From an uncultured SAR86 cluster bacterium (GTDB lineage: Bacteria; Pseudomonadota; Gammaproteobacteria; Magnimaribacterales; D2472): 64,000 nt of DNA. Location: positions 1-64,000 of the forward strand of contig CABWZP010000001.1 in assembly GCA_902509965.1 (NCBI GenBank), in the 5' to 3' direction. The position numbers were made by a program, and so were the translations under genes. The notes under the pieces are model-generated. The model saw only the letters and a list, made by a program, of their open reading frames with translations. It was not told where the DNA came from and did no database searches. The first letter of the stretch is position 1. Every line of letters begins with the position of its first letter. Of the stretch, positions 39,781 to 48,973 are shown in pieces.

Positions 39781-40887
39781 GTGAAGCAATTCCAAACTTT
39801 AAAATCAGACTTAACCCAATCAAGAATCATAGACATTGATTCCACTTCAATTGGCGATGGTGAAATCGCAGTACAAGTTGAAAGTTATGCTTTTACCTCC
39901 AATAACGTCACTTATGGAGTAGCAGGGGATACTATTGGATATTGGAAGTTTTTCCCAACCGAAAAAGATGCAAATAATGAATGGGGCTGCATTCCTATGT
40001 GGGGATTTGCTGAGATCACTCATTCAGGCATTGAAGATCTAAATGTTGGTGAGAGGCTTTTCGGTTATTTCCCAGCTGCAGAATCATTAATTTTAAGCCC
40101 AGTAAAAATTTCTACTCAAAGTTTCAGTGATGGTAAAGATCATCGTAAAGATTTGCCCCCCGTTTATAATAATTATGTAAGGCTTAATGGAGATCAAAAT
40201 TATGATGCATCTATGGATGCAGTTAGAGCACTTTTATTTCCTCTCCATATTACGGCATTCTGCTTGTGTGACTCATTAGCGGAGGATGCATATCTTGAAG
40301 CATCACAGATAATTGTTGTTAGCGCATCTAGTAAAACCGCTATTGGCTTAGCTCAAGGTTTAGATGATGCCGAGAATGCACCCAAAACAATAGGATTAAC
40401 ATCTTCAGGCAACACTGAGTTTGTTAAAAGCCTTGGTTGTTATGATGAAGTGATTTCTTATGATGAGCTAAGTAATCTAGATTATTCGAAAGGCTCTGTC
40501 ATGGTTGATATGGCTGGCAATAGAGAGATTTTAGGTACTCTTCATGAAGAACTAGGAGATAACATGCTCAAGTGTCTTACTGTTGGTATGACTCATTGGG
40601 ATAATGAAACGACTGCAGAGGATGCTTTAGGGCAAGCAATGCTTAGAGATAGAACAGAATTCTTTTTTGCCCCAGCGCACATACAAAAAAGAATTGGAGA
40701 CTGGGGGCATGATGGTTATGCTGAAAAAACAAATTTATTCATGACTGCCAGAGCACTTCAAAGTAAAAATTGGATGCAGCTTAAAGAGATTCATGGGTTA
40801 GAGAGCTTTACTAGCACATACGAAGAAATGGTTGCAGGAAAAATCAATCCAAGCGAAGGAATTATTGTTAATCTCAAAAATATTTAA
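39781..40887 (+). CDS. DUF2855 family protein (GTG start)
   Basis: NNVTYGVAGDTIGYWKFFPTEKDANNEWGCIPMWGFAEI...MTHWDNET. Confidence 0.85.
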   Translation: MKQFQTLKSDLTQSRIIDIDSTSIGDGEIAVQVESYAFTSNNVTYGVAGDTIGYWKFFPTEKDANNEWGCIPMWGFAEITHSGIEDLNVGERLFGYFPAAESLILSPVKISTQSFSDGKDHRKDLPPVYNNYVRLNGDQNYDASMDAVRALLFPLHITAFCLCDSLAEDAYLEASQIIVVSASSKTAIGLAQGLDDAENAPKTIGLTSSGNTEFVKSLGCYDEVISYDELSNLDYSKGSVMVDMAGNREILGTLHEELGDNMLKCLTVGMTHWDNETTAEDALGQAMLRDRTEFFFAPAHIQKRIGDWGHDGYAEKTNLFMTARALQSKNWMQLKEIHGLESFTSTYEEMVAGKINPSEGIIVNLKNI

Positions 40888-40893
40888 AAAACT

Positions 40894-41931
40894 ATGACAG
40901 AAAGAATTAAAGTTTTTGGAGCCCCAGCTTCTCCTTATACTCAAAAAATGATTTCTATTATGAGGTATCGACATATAGCTTATGAATTTTATATAGGCGA
41001 TGTTTCAGGAAGATTGAGCAGAATAGAAGGTATAGAACCTCCTAAGCCAGTTTTACTCCCCACTCTGCTTTTAAAAGATGGCCAAGGTAATTTAAAGGCA
41101 ACTACAGACACTACTCCAATTATTAAAAGGTTTGAAAATGAGTATCCTGATAGAAAATTATTACCAGAGGATCCAGCTCTATCTTTCATCAATTACTTAC
41201 TAGAAGATTTTGGTGATGAGTGGGTGACTAAATACATGTTTCATTACAGATGGTATTTTGAAGAAGATGCCAATAATGCATCTACTATTCTTCCATTATC
41301 TGACTTAGCTACAGATATGGATGATGGGACATTAAAAGAAGTTAAAAAGATGATCCATGACAGGCAACACGGAAGGTTATGGGTCGTTGGTTCAAATGAC
41401 ACAACTGCTAAGCTAATTGATTCTAGCTATAGAAGATTTATAAAATTGATGGATGATCACTTATCAATAAGTCGATTTCTTTTTGGCGAAAAGCCTTCTT
41501 CTGCAGATTTTGCTATTTACGGACAGTTAACGCAGTTGATTGGTTTTGATCCAACATCCAGACGAATAGCAAGCGAGAACTCATTAAGGCTTGTTTCTTG
41601 GGTTGATGTAATGGCTGATCTCTCAGGGCACGATGTCAATAACAGTAATTGGACTTCTCTAGAAGATAGCCCACCATCACTTAAAGAAATTATGAAAGAG
41701 TTTGGGCAAATGTATGTTCCAGCATTGCTTGCAAACGCAAAAGCAATTATGGAAGGAGATGAAACATGGGAAACTGAAATTGATGGATCTACTTGGAAGC
41801 AAAAAGCATTTCCTTATCAGGCTAAATGTTTGAAATGGATTAAAGAAGAATTTAATACTTTAAGCAAAAATGATAAAACCAGAATTAAGACATTTCTTAA
41901 AGGAACTGGGTGCGAGGCAATACTAGATTAA
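40894..41931 (+). CDS. Glutathione S-transferase family protein, extended C-terminus
   Basis: IKVFGAPASPYTQKMISIMRYRHIAYEFYIGD...LPTLLLKDGQGNLKATTDTTPIIKRFE. Confidence 0.85.
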   Translation: MTERIKVFGAPASPYTQKMISIMRYRHIAYEFYIGDVSGRLSRIEGIEPPKPVLLPTLLLKDGQGNLKATTDTTPIIKRFENEYPDRKLLPEDPALSFINYLLEDFGDEWVTKYMFHYRWYFEEDANNASTILPLSDLATDMDDGTLKEVKKMIHDRQHGRLWVVGSNDTTAKLIDSSYRRFIKLMDDHLSISRFLFGEKPSSADFAIYGQLTQLIGFDPTSRRIASENSLRLVSWVDVMADLSGHDVNNSNWTSLEDSPPSLKEIMKEFGQMYVPALLANAKAIMEGDETWETEIDGSTWKQKAFPYQAKCLKWIKEEFNTLSKNDKTRIKTFLKGTGCEAILD

Positions 41932-41933
41932 CT

Positions 41934-42431
41934 ATGAGAGATGCGACTATCACTTTATTTAATGAGGATCTGAGTAAAGCAGATTTAGATAGTATTTATA
42001 ATCTCAATCAAGCGAACGTACCTGAGGTTGGATCAATAGCTAATATTTCAGAATTTCAAAAACTTCTTCACATGAGTAGCTATAACTTAATAGCTAAAAT
42101 AGATGATGAGGCTATAGGCTATATATTATGTTTTAGGGATAAATCAGCTTATGGCTCATTAAACTATAAATTTTTTAGTGAGAGCATTAGTAAATTTTTA
42201 TATATAGATAGAATAGCAATAAAAGATATATACAGGCATCAAGGCATAGGTAAGAAAATTTATGAGCAGGTATTTAATAAAGCCAATGAACTTGGTTTAC
42301 CTGTTGTTTGTGAAGTGAATACCAAGCCTCTTAATGAACCATCATTAAAATTCCATAGAAAATTAGGCTTTACAGAATGTGGCACAAATGAATTTTCATA
42401 TAATAGTGTTGTATATTTAAAAAAAGAATAG
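41934..42431 (+). CDS. GNAT family N-acetyltransferase
   Basis: LYIDRIAIKDIYRHQGIGKKIYEQVFNKANE; ATG 41934 preferred over GTG 41910. Confidence 0.88.
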   Translation: MRDATITLFNEDLSKADLDSIYNLNQANVPEVGSIANISEFQKLLHMSSYNLIAKIDDEAIGYILCFRDKSAYGSLNYKFFSESISKFLYIDRIAIKDIYRHQGIGKKIYEQVFNKANELGLPVVCEVNTKPLNEPSLKFHRKLGFTECGTNEFSYNSVVYLKKE

Positions 42432-42435
42432 CTAT

Positions 42436-42600
42436 ATGGCTTTAATTTTTATAGGTGTATGCTGTCATTTAGGCTATTTAATTGTTGGAAGCAGCATAGA
42501 TACAGATGGCTTTTTAATAGAGCCATTTGCACTTATTCCAATAGGGTATTTATTTTATTTGCTTGGGCTTATTAGGATAATCTACTTAAAGCTTTTTTAA
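42436..42600 (+). CDS. 54-aa membrane micro-protein
   Basis: MALIFIGVCCHLGYLIVGSSIDTDGFLIEPFALIPIGYLFYLLGLIRIIYLKLF; overlaps the convergent 42572-43750 gene end. Confidence 0.5.
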   Translation: MALIFIGVCCHLGYLIVGSSIDTDGFLIEPFALIPIGYLFYLLGLIRIIYLKLF

Positions 42601-43750
42601 CCTCTCTTACAGCATCATAACCCCAGATCTTTTTTGTTCGCATATTAACAACAGGAGTATATTTAAGTATTAGATTCCTCATATATATACCAAGAGGGTT
42701 TTTAATGTGATTAAGCTTTCCTTGCAGCATAGATGTCGCTTGAACATGATTATTGCGCTTTGATCTTATCTTTTGATAGAGAGTTTGCACTTTATTAAAA
42801 TCACAATCTAATGTGGCCGCAAGAGTTGCAAATGTATAGGCATCTTCAATTGCCATACAAGCACCTTGACCCAAAAAAGGGACCATTGGATGAGCCGCAT
42901 CTCCTATTAAAGTTATGTTCTGAACATACATGGATTTTAATGGTGGCCTTATAAATATTCCCCATTTAAAAATATCTTCGCTTGAATCAATCATATTAAA
43001 AATATCTGTATTAAAGGATTGGAAATCACTTAGCATCGCCTCTTTTGAACCTTTTAATTTCCAAGAGTCTTCATATACCTCTTTATTTTTAATAATACCC
43101 ACAAAGCTTGATCTGCCAGCTTTGTTAATAGGGTAAGTAACAATGTGCGCTCCTGGGCCAAAATGAAATTGAACAGTTTTTGACTCTGATCTGCCAATAC
43201 CTCGCCAGGCACTATAACCACTATAAAGAGGTTTACCAGATGCTGGAAAATGCATGTCTCGCACTTTTGATCTAATGCCATCACATGCAAGTATGTGACT
43301 AACTTTATATTTGGCATTATTTGAAAAAGTTATTTCACAAGAATTTATATCGATATTTACATGCTCGTGGGCATATAGTATTTCACCGTCAAGTCTCGAA
43401 TACTCCGAAAATAATACATGCAATACTTCTTTTCTGCTTGAGGTAACAAGAGATTCAATATCAAGCCTTTTGAGTATTGAATCTAAATACTGAAAGTTTG
43501 TTTCGGATGGAGCAAAGCTAGAACTAGTTAGAGCATTTGTTAGCCCCATTACATCAAATATTTTTAATCCATTTGCTGAAATAGAAATACCAGCACCATA
43601 CTCACTTATCTGCGATGCTTTTTCAAAAATAATGGTATTAATGCCATGAGATTTAAGAATACATCCTGCTGTAAGGCCAGCAATTCCGCCACCGATGATG
43701 CCTATATAAGAAGAAAAATCTTTCATGAAATCATTATCAACTTTATACAA
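42572..43750 (-). CDS. FAD-dependent monooxygenase
   Basis: IGIIGGGIAGLTAGCILKSHGINTIIFEKA; LACDGIRSKVR; LIGDAAHPMVPFLGQGACMAIEDAYTFA. Confidence 0.93.
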   Translation of the reverse strand: MYKVDNDFMKDFSSYIGIIGGGIAGLTAGCILKSHGINTIIFEKASQISEYGAGISISANGLKIFDVMGLTNALTSSSFAPSETNFQYLDSILKRLDIESLVTSSRKEVLHVLFSEYSRLDGEILYAHEHVNIDINSCEITFSNNAKYKVSHILACDGIRSKVRDMHFPASGKPLYSGYSAWRGIGRSESKTVQFHFGPGAHIVTYPINKAGRSSFVGIIKNKEVYEDSWKLKGSKEAMLSDFQSFNTDIFNMIDSSEDIFKWGIFIRPPLKSMYVQNITLIGDAAHPMVPFLGQGACMAIEDAYTFATLAATLDCDFNKVQTLYQKIRSKRNNHVQATSMLQGKLNHIKNPLGIYMRNLILKYTPVVNMRTKKIWGYDAVREVKKALSRLS

Positions 43751-43857
43751 ATCTTAATCAAAATTTAACCTTTTTAAGGGGCAGAAAAAATAGTGAAAAA
43801 AAGTATTTACTTTTAAAAAAAAGAGCAGATAATGGCTTGTTTTTTTTAGGAAGATAA

Positions 43858-44106
43858 GTGGATTCTTTGACTATTTTACAGATTGGCAGTGTATTTTTTG
43901 GAACAGTTTTAGCTGCACCTCTTATGATCTCAAAGAAAGTAAATAAGAGAATCATTGGTTATGGCGCAATGTCTACAGGCAGCTTTTTAGCTATATTAGT
44001 TCAACTGTATGTCGGTCTTTATGTCTTTGTATTTGCTAATCTATATTGGCTATTAAATTGCTGTGTTGCCCTTAGAAAAGATCTTAAAATTAGAAAGCTT
44101 AGATAG
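43858..44106 (+). CDS. Small membrane hypothetical protein (GTG start)
   Basis: 82 aa, hydrophobic. Confidence 0.5.
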   Translation: MDSLTILQIGSVFFGTVLAAPLMISKKVNKRIIGYGAMSTGSFLAILVQLYVGLYVFVFANLYWLLNCCVALRKDLKIRKLR

Positions 44107-45880
44107 ATTTTTTCCTCATTCTTATTGATGTTGGGGTTACCTCAACCAGTTCATCATCTTCTATAAATTCTAAAGCTTGTTCTAGAGTATGCTTTATATG
44201 TGGAACGAGAATTAAATTTTCATCAGTTCCCGCTGCACGAATATTAGTTAATTGTTTTGCTTTTGTTGGATTAACAGGTAAATCGTTATTTCTTGAATGC
44301 AATCCGACGATTTGTCCGACATATACATCCAGTGCATGGCCTACAAAAAGCTTGCCTCGATTTTGTAAATTAAATAAGGAGTAGGCCAATGTTTTGCCGG
44401 CCATCATTGAGTACATTACCCCATTATTTCTTCTTGCTAATTCCCCAACTTTTGCAAGACCATAATGATCAAACACGCTTGTCATTATTCCAGTTCCGCT
44501 TGTAATAGTTAGAAAATGAGATCTAAATCCAATTACACCTCTTGAAGGAGCCATAAATTCCAACTTTACTCTACCTTTACCATCTGGCTCAAGGCTTTTT
44601 AATTCAGCCTTTCTTGGGCCAAACTCTTCCATAATAGCGCCCTGATGCTGTTCTTCAACATCTATGACTATCATTTCATAAGGCTCGTGAATCTCACCAT
44701 CAACTTCTTTTTGGATTACTTGTGGCTTTGCTATTGCTAGCTCAAAACCCTCTCTGCGCATAGTCTCAATTAATACGGATAGATGTAGTTCACCTCTACC
44801 AGAAACGATAAATTTGTCAGGGCTATCTCCTTGCTCAACCCTTAAAGCAACATTTGAAATAAGCTCTTTTTCTAGCCTCTCTTTAATATTTCTTGAAGTT
44901 ACAAATTTACCTTCAAGTCCAGCAAAAGGAGAATCATTTACTTGAAATGTCATACGAACAGTTGGCTCATCCACCGAAAGGGCAGGCAAGGCAGCGACCT
45001 CTTCAGGATGGCAAATAGTGTCTGAAATATTTAGTTTATCTACACCGGTAATACAGACAATTGATCCAGCTTGAGCTTCTGGAACTTCAACTCTGTCTAA
45101 TCCTTCGTGACCCATGACTTGGAGAATTTTTGCCTTTCTTGTTTTACCATCTCTGTCTATAACAACTACTTGGTCATTAGGCTTAACGATACCTCTTTTT
45201 ATTCTTCCAATTCCAATTACTCCAACATAACTATTACTATCTAATGCACTTATTTGGAGCTGGAGAGGGCCATCGACATTAACTTCAGGTGCAGAAACTT
45301 TTTCTAAAATCATTTCAAGCAACGGCGTCATGTCTGTAGTCATTTGATCTGGCTCTAATCCAGCAATGCCTTGAATGGCTGAAGCATAAATTACAGGAAA
45401 GTCTAATTGTTCATCAGTAGCTCCAAGGCGATCAAATAAATCAAAAACTTGATCCAAAACCCAATGAGGTCGTGCGTCATCTCTATCAACTTTATTGATA
45501 ACAACAATAGGTTTTAAGCCTTTTTCAAATGCTTTTTGCGTAACAAATCTAGTTTGAGGCATTGGACCATCTACTGCATCTACTAAAAGAAGCACTGAAT
45601 CAACCATTGATAGAGCTCTTTCAACCTCTCCACCAAAGTCAGCATGACCTGGTGTATCTACAATATTTATTAAGTGATCTTGCCAAATGATAGAGGTATT
45701 CTTTGCAAGTATGGTGATGCCTCTTTCTTTTTCTTGGTCATTTGAATCCATAATTCTTTCTGAATCCATATTTTTTCTATCCAGAGTTCCGGATTGTTGT
45801 AACAGCTTATCAACAAGCGTAGTTTTCCCATGATCGACGTGAGCGATAATAGCTATATTTCTCAAGTTTTCTATTGACAT
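44099..45880 (-). CDS. typA: Translational GTPase TypA/BipA
   Basis: NIAIIAHVDHGKTTLVDKLLQQSGT; full EF-G-like domains; start set at ATG 45880 (MSIENLRN). Confidence 0.97.
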   Translation of the reverse strand: MSIENLRNIAIIAHVDHGKTTLVDKLLQQSGTLDRKNMDSERIMDSNDQEKERGITILAKNTSIIWQDHLINIVDTPGHADFGGEVERALSMVDSVLLLVDAVDGPMPQTRFVTQKAFEKGLKPIVVINKVDRDDARPHWVLDQVFDLFDRLGATDEQLDFPVIYASAIQGIAGLEPDQMTTDMTPLLEMILEKVSAPEVNVDGPLQLQISALDSNSYVGVIGIGRIKRGIVKPNDQVVVIDRDGKTRKAKILQVMGHEGLDRVEVPEAQAGSIVCITGVDKLNISDTICHPEEVAALPALSVDEPTVRMTFQVNDSPFAGLEGKFVTSRNIKERLEKELISNVALRVEQGDSPDKFIVSGRGELHLSVLIETMRREGFELAIAKPQVIQKEVDGEIHEPYEMIVIDVEEQHQGAIMEEFGPRKAELKSLEPDGKGRVKLEFMAPSRGVIGFRSHFLTITSGTGIMTSVFDHYGLAKVGELARRNNGVMYSMMAGKTLAYSLFNLQNRGKLFVGHALDVYVGQIVGLHSRNNDLPVNPTKAKQLTNIRAAGTDENLILVPHIKHTLEQALEFIEDDELVEVTPTSIRMRKKSI

Positions 45881-46020
45881 AATTTGGGGCGCTTCTAAAA
45901 AAGAAATGATTATACGAGAATCTAGCAAAAGTGCTATTAATCAGAGCATTTTATATATAATGGGTTTGACTTAGAGTAAACTCTAACCTGTACAATTTGC
46001 TGCAATTAAAGGAAATAAAT

Positions 46021-46845
46021 ATGTACATATACGATCAAAAAACCGTTTTGGTAACAGGAGCATCAACAGGCATAGGTTATGCATTAGCCCAAGAGCTTGC
46101 TAAAAAAGGCAGTAAACTAATATTAACAGCAACCGCTAGGTCAGAAGATAAACTGCATACCTTGGCAGATGAACTAAAGTCTTCTGGTACAGAGGCCCAT
46201 GTCTTTATTAAAGACCTATCTGAAATTGGTGCTGCTGAAGAACTTTTTAATGAAATTAAATCTAGCGGACTTGATATAGATCTTTTAATAAATAATGCTG
46301 GTTACGGAAGATGGGGAGAATTAACAAGTATTGATAAGGATGATTATGCGAGCATGATCCAGCTAAATGTAGTTGCTTTGACTGATTTATGTCATTTATG
46401 TATTCCGGATATGATTGCTAAAGGCGAAGGAGGCATCATTAATGTTGGTTCAATGGCTTCTTTGTCGCCTATTCCCTATGCTGGCATTTATTCATCTACT
46501 AAGGCATATGTATTAATGTTTTCTGAGGCAATTCGATATGAATATCAATCTAAAGGCATTCAGATCATGGCTTTGCTCCCAGGAGGGACTGAATCAGAGT
46601 TTGCAAAGGTGGCAACTGAAAAGTCTGAAAAGTTAACTCGTAGAAATGAAAAGCGGACTGGATCAACTATCGGCATGCAAACTTCAGCTGAGGTCGCTAT
46701 TGAGGGTTTAGCCGCATTTGAAAAAAATAAACAATATATTCTTTGCGGAAGAAATAATAGACTTTTATTTAGCTTGACCAAACTTATGTCCAGAAAAGGT
46801 GTCTTAAACTTTACTGGTAATATGTTTAAGAAAATTGCTGGCTAA
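46021..46845 (+). CDS. SDR family NAD(P)-dependent oxidoreductase
   Basis: TVLVTGASTGIGYALAQELA; YSSTKAYV. Confidence 0.92.
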   Translation: MYIYDQKTVLVTGASTGIGYALAQELAKKGSKLILTATARSEDKLHTLADELKSSGTEAHVFIKDLSEIGAAEELFNEIKSSGLDIDLLINNAGYGRWGELTSIDKDDYASMIQLNVVALTDLCHLCIPDMIAKGEGGIINVGSMASLSPIPYAGIYSSTKAYVLMFSEAIRYEYQSKGIQIMALLPGGTESEFAKVATEKSEKLTRRNEKRTGSTIGMQTSAEVAIEGLAAFEKNKQYILCGRNNRLLFSLTKLMSRKGVLNFTGNMFKKIAG

Positions 46846-46869
46846 TATTAAATTAGAGGAGTAAAAAAA

Positions 46870-47880
46870 ATGGAAAAAGTTTTAGTAACAGGCGGTTCAG
46901 GCTTTATTGGCTTGCATTGCATTCAACAATTATTAGATCAAGGTTATGATGTTAGATGTACCGTTAGATCTGAATCCAAAAGACAAGAAATTGTTGAATC
47001 AATGACCAAGCATTCATCAAATGCTAATAACCTTGAAGTAGTGATGACAGATTTATTAAAGGATGAAGGTTGGAATGAAGCTGTGTCAGGATGTGAATAT
47101 GTTTTACATGTAGCTTCACCTTTTATTTTAGAAGTTCCTAGTGACGAAAATGTTTTAATCAAACCTGCAGTGGAGGGCACTCTAAGAGTACTTAATGCAT
47201 GTAAAAATAATAAGGTTAAGAAGGTTGTCCTTACATCCTCAGTTGCAGCTGTTGCATATGGTCACAAAGAAGAAAAGATTTATGATGAAAATGATTGGTC
47301 AGATACCGGGCCAGGAATAACTCCCTATGCAAAAAGCAAGACTCTTGCTGAGAAGGCGGCATGGGATTTCGTAAGTGAGTTATCTAATGAAGATAAGTTT
47401 GCACTTACCGTAATTAATCCAGTTGCAGTGACAGGCCCCATGCTTACTAATGATATTGGCACTTCTAATGAATTATTAGTAAAGCTAGCCGGTGGGCAAC
47501 TGCCAGCGTGTCCCAGAACACACATGGGATTTATTGACGTTAGAGATGTAGCCAAGGCACATATATTTTCTATGAAATCTGAAAAAACGAATGGCGAGAG
47601 GATTATAGTGAGTGAAAAAGAAATGTTTTTTGTAGAAATGAGTCGAGCTCTTAACAATGCTGGCTTTAAAAAAGCGCCTAAAAGAGAAATGCCAAATTTC
47701 GTGGTAAAAGTAATGGCACTCTTTATTAAGGAATTAAGTGGTGTTGTAGCCAGTCTTGGTAAAAAAGTTACAACTGATAAATCTAAAGCTAAGAATTTAT
47801 TTGATTGGGAGTATATTTCTGCTGAAGATTCAGCAATAGAGGCAACAAATCAATTAATAGCCATGGGACTAATTAAGTAG
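46870..47880 (+). CDS. NAD-dependent epimerase/dehydratase (dihydroflavonol reductase-like extended SDR)
   Basis: VLVTGGSGFIGLHCIQQLLDQGYDVRCTVRS; YAKSKTLAEKAAWDF. Confidence 0.92.
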   Translation: MEKVLVTGGSGFIGLHCIQQLLDQGYDVRCTVRSESKRQEIVESMTKHSSNANNLEVVMTDLLKDEGWNEAVSGCEYVLHVASPFILEVPSDENVLIKPAVEGTLRVLNACKNNKVKKVVLTSSVAAVAYGHKEEKIYDENDWSDTGPGITPYAKSKTLAEKAAWDFVSELSNEDKFALTVINPVAVTGPMLTNDIGTSNELLVKLAGGQLPACPRTHMGFIDVRDVAKAHIFSMKSEKTNGERIIVSEKEMFFVEMSRALNNAGFKKAPKREMPNFVVKVMALFIKELSGVVASLGKKVTTDKSKAKNLFDWEYISAEDSAIEATNQLIAMGLIK

Positions 47881-47882
47881 CT

Positions 47883-48233
47883 ATGTACAACATTTCAGAA
47901 GCAGCAAAAGAGACAGGATTATCAAAACATACATTGCGTTATTATGAAAAGATTGAATTGCTTGCCATAACCAAAGATGAAAAAGGCCACAGAATATATA
48001 AGCAAGCAGACCTGGGCGCTTTAACTTTTATTAAGTGTTTAACAAAAACAGGCATGGCTTTAGACCAGATTAAAGAGATGAGCAGGCTTGCTTTAGTAAA
48101 ACCAGAAGAGAATGCTGAACGTATTCTATATTTACTACAAATGCATAAAGAAAAAATTCTATCAGACTTAAAAGAAAGTAAAGAAAGTTTAAAAATGATA
48201 GAAGCAAAAATTGAATTAGCTTTAAACCTATAA
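47883..48233 (+). CDS. MerR family transcriptional regulator
   Basis: MYNISEAAKETGLSKHTLRYYEKIELLAITKDEKGHRIY. Confidence 0.93.
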   Translation: MYNISEAAKETGLSKHTLRYYEKIELLAITKDEKGHRIYKQADLGALTFIKCLTKTGMALDQIKEMSRLALVKPEENAERILYLLQMHKEKILSDLKESKESLKMIEAKIELALNL

Positions 48234-48259
48234 TCAATAAGAGAAAACTTTACTAATTT

Positions 48260-48907
48260 ATGAATTCTATAAAAGCAGTTTTCTGGGATTTTGGTGGCGT
48301 TATAACCACCAGCCCTTTTGATTCATTTAATCTTTTCGAAGAAAAGCATGGTCTTGAAAAAGACTTTATTCGAAGAGTTAACTCTACTAATCCAGATAGC
48401 AATGCTTGGGCTAAGCTTGAGCGAAATCAAATAGATTTAAGTGAATTTGATGATCTATTTCTTAATGAGAGCACTAATCTTGGATATCCCATTCAAGGTG
48501 TCGATGTAATTAGTTTACTTCAAGGTCAAATCAGGCCTGAAATGATTCAAGCTCTTAAGGCAATCAAAGGTAATCTAATTCAGGCATGTCTTACCAATAA
48601 TATTGTTTCTCCTGAAACTCAGCTAAATGATCAGAATGTATCTATTGCTGGTAAGAATGAAGAAATTATGAGCTTATTTGATTTTGTAATAGCGTCTAGT
48701 GAACAAAATGTTAGAAAACCTGATCCTGCTTTTTATGATCTTGCTTTAAATCGTGCAGGTATAAAAGCTGAAGAAGCTGTATTTCTTGATGATCTTGGAA
48801 TTAACCTAAAACCAGCAAGGGAATTAGGTATGCATACTATTAAAGTAACCAACGCCAATGAGGCGCTCAGAGAACTCAATGCAGTTTTACCCATAAATAT
48901 AATCTAA
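48260..48907 (+). CDS. HAD-IA family hydrolase
   Basis: AVFWDFGGVITTSPFDSF; RKPDPAFYDLALNRAG; VFLDDLGINLKPARELGMHTIKV. Confidence 0.92.
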   Translation: MNSIKAVFWDFGGVITTSPFDSFNLFEEKHGLEKDFIRRVNSTNPDSNAWAKLERNQIDLSEFDDLFLNESTNLGYPIQGVDVISLLQGQIRPEMIQALKAIKGNLIQACLTNNIVSPETQLNDQNVSIAGKNEEIMSLFDFVIASSEQNVRKPDPAFYDLALNRAGIKAEEAVFLDDLGINLKPARELGMHTIKVTNANEALRELNAVLPINII

Positions 48908-48973
48908 GGTTTATACTTATACAATCTGGCACTCTCAATGTCATAAAAATGCCAGACAATATAAGGATAAAAA

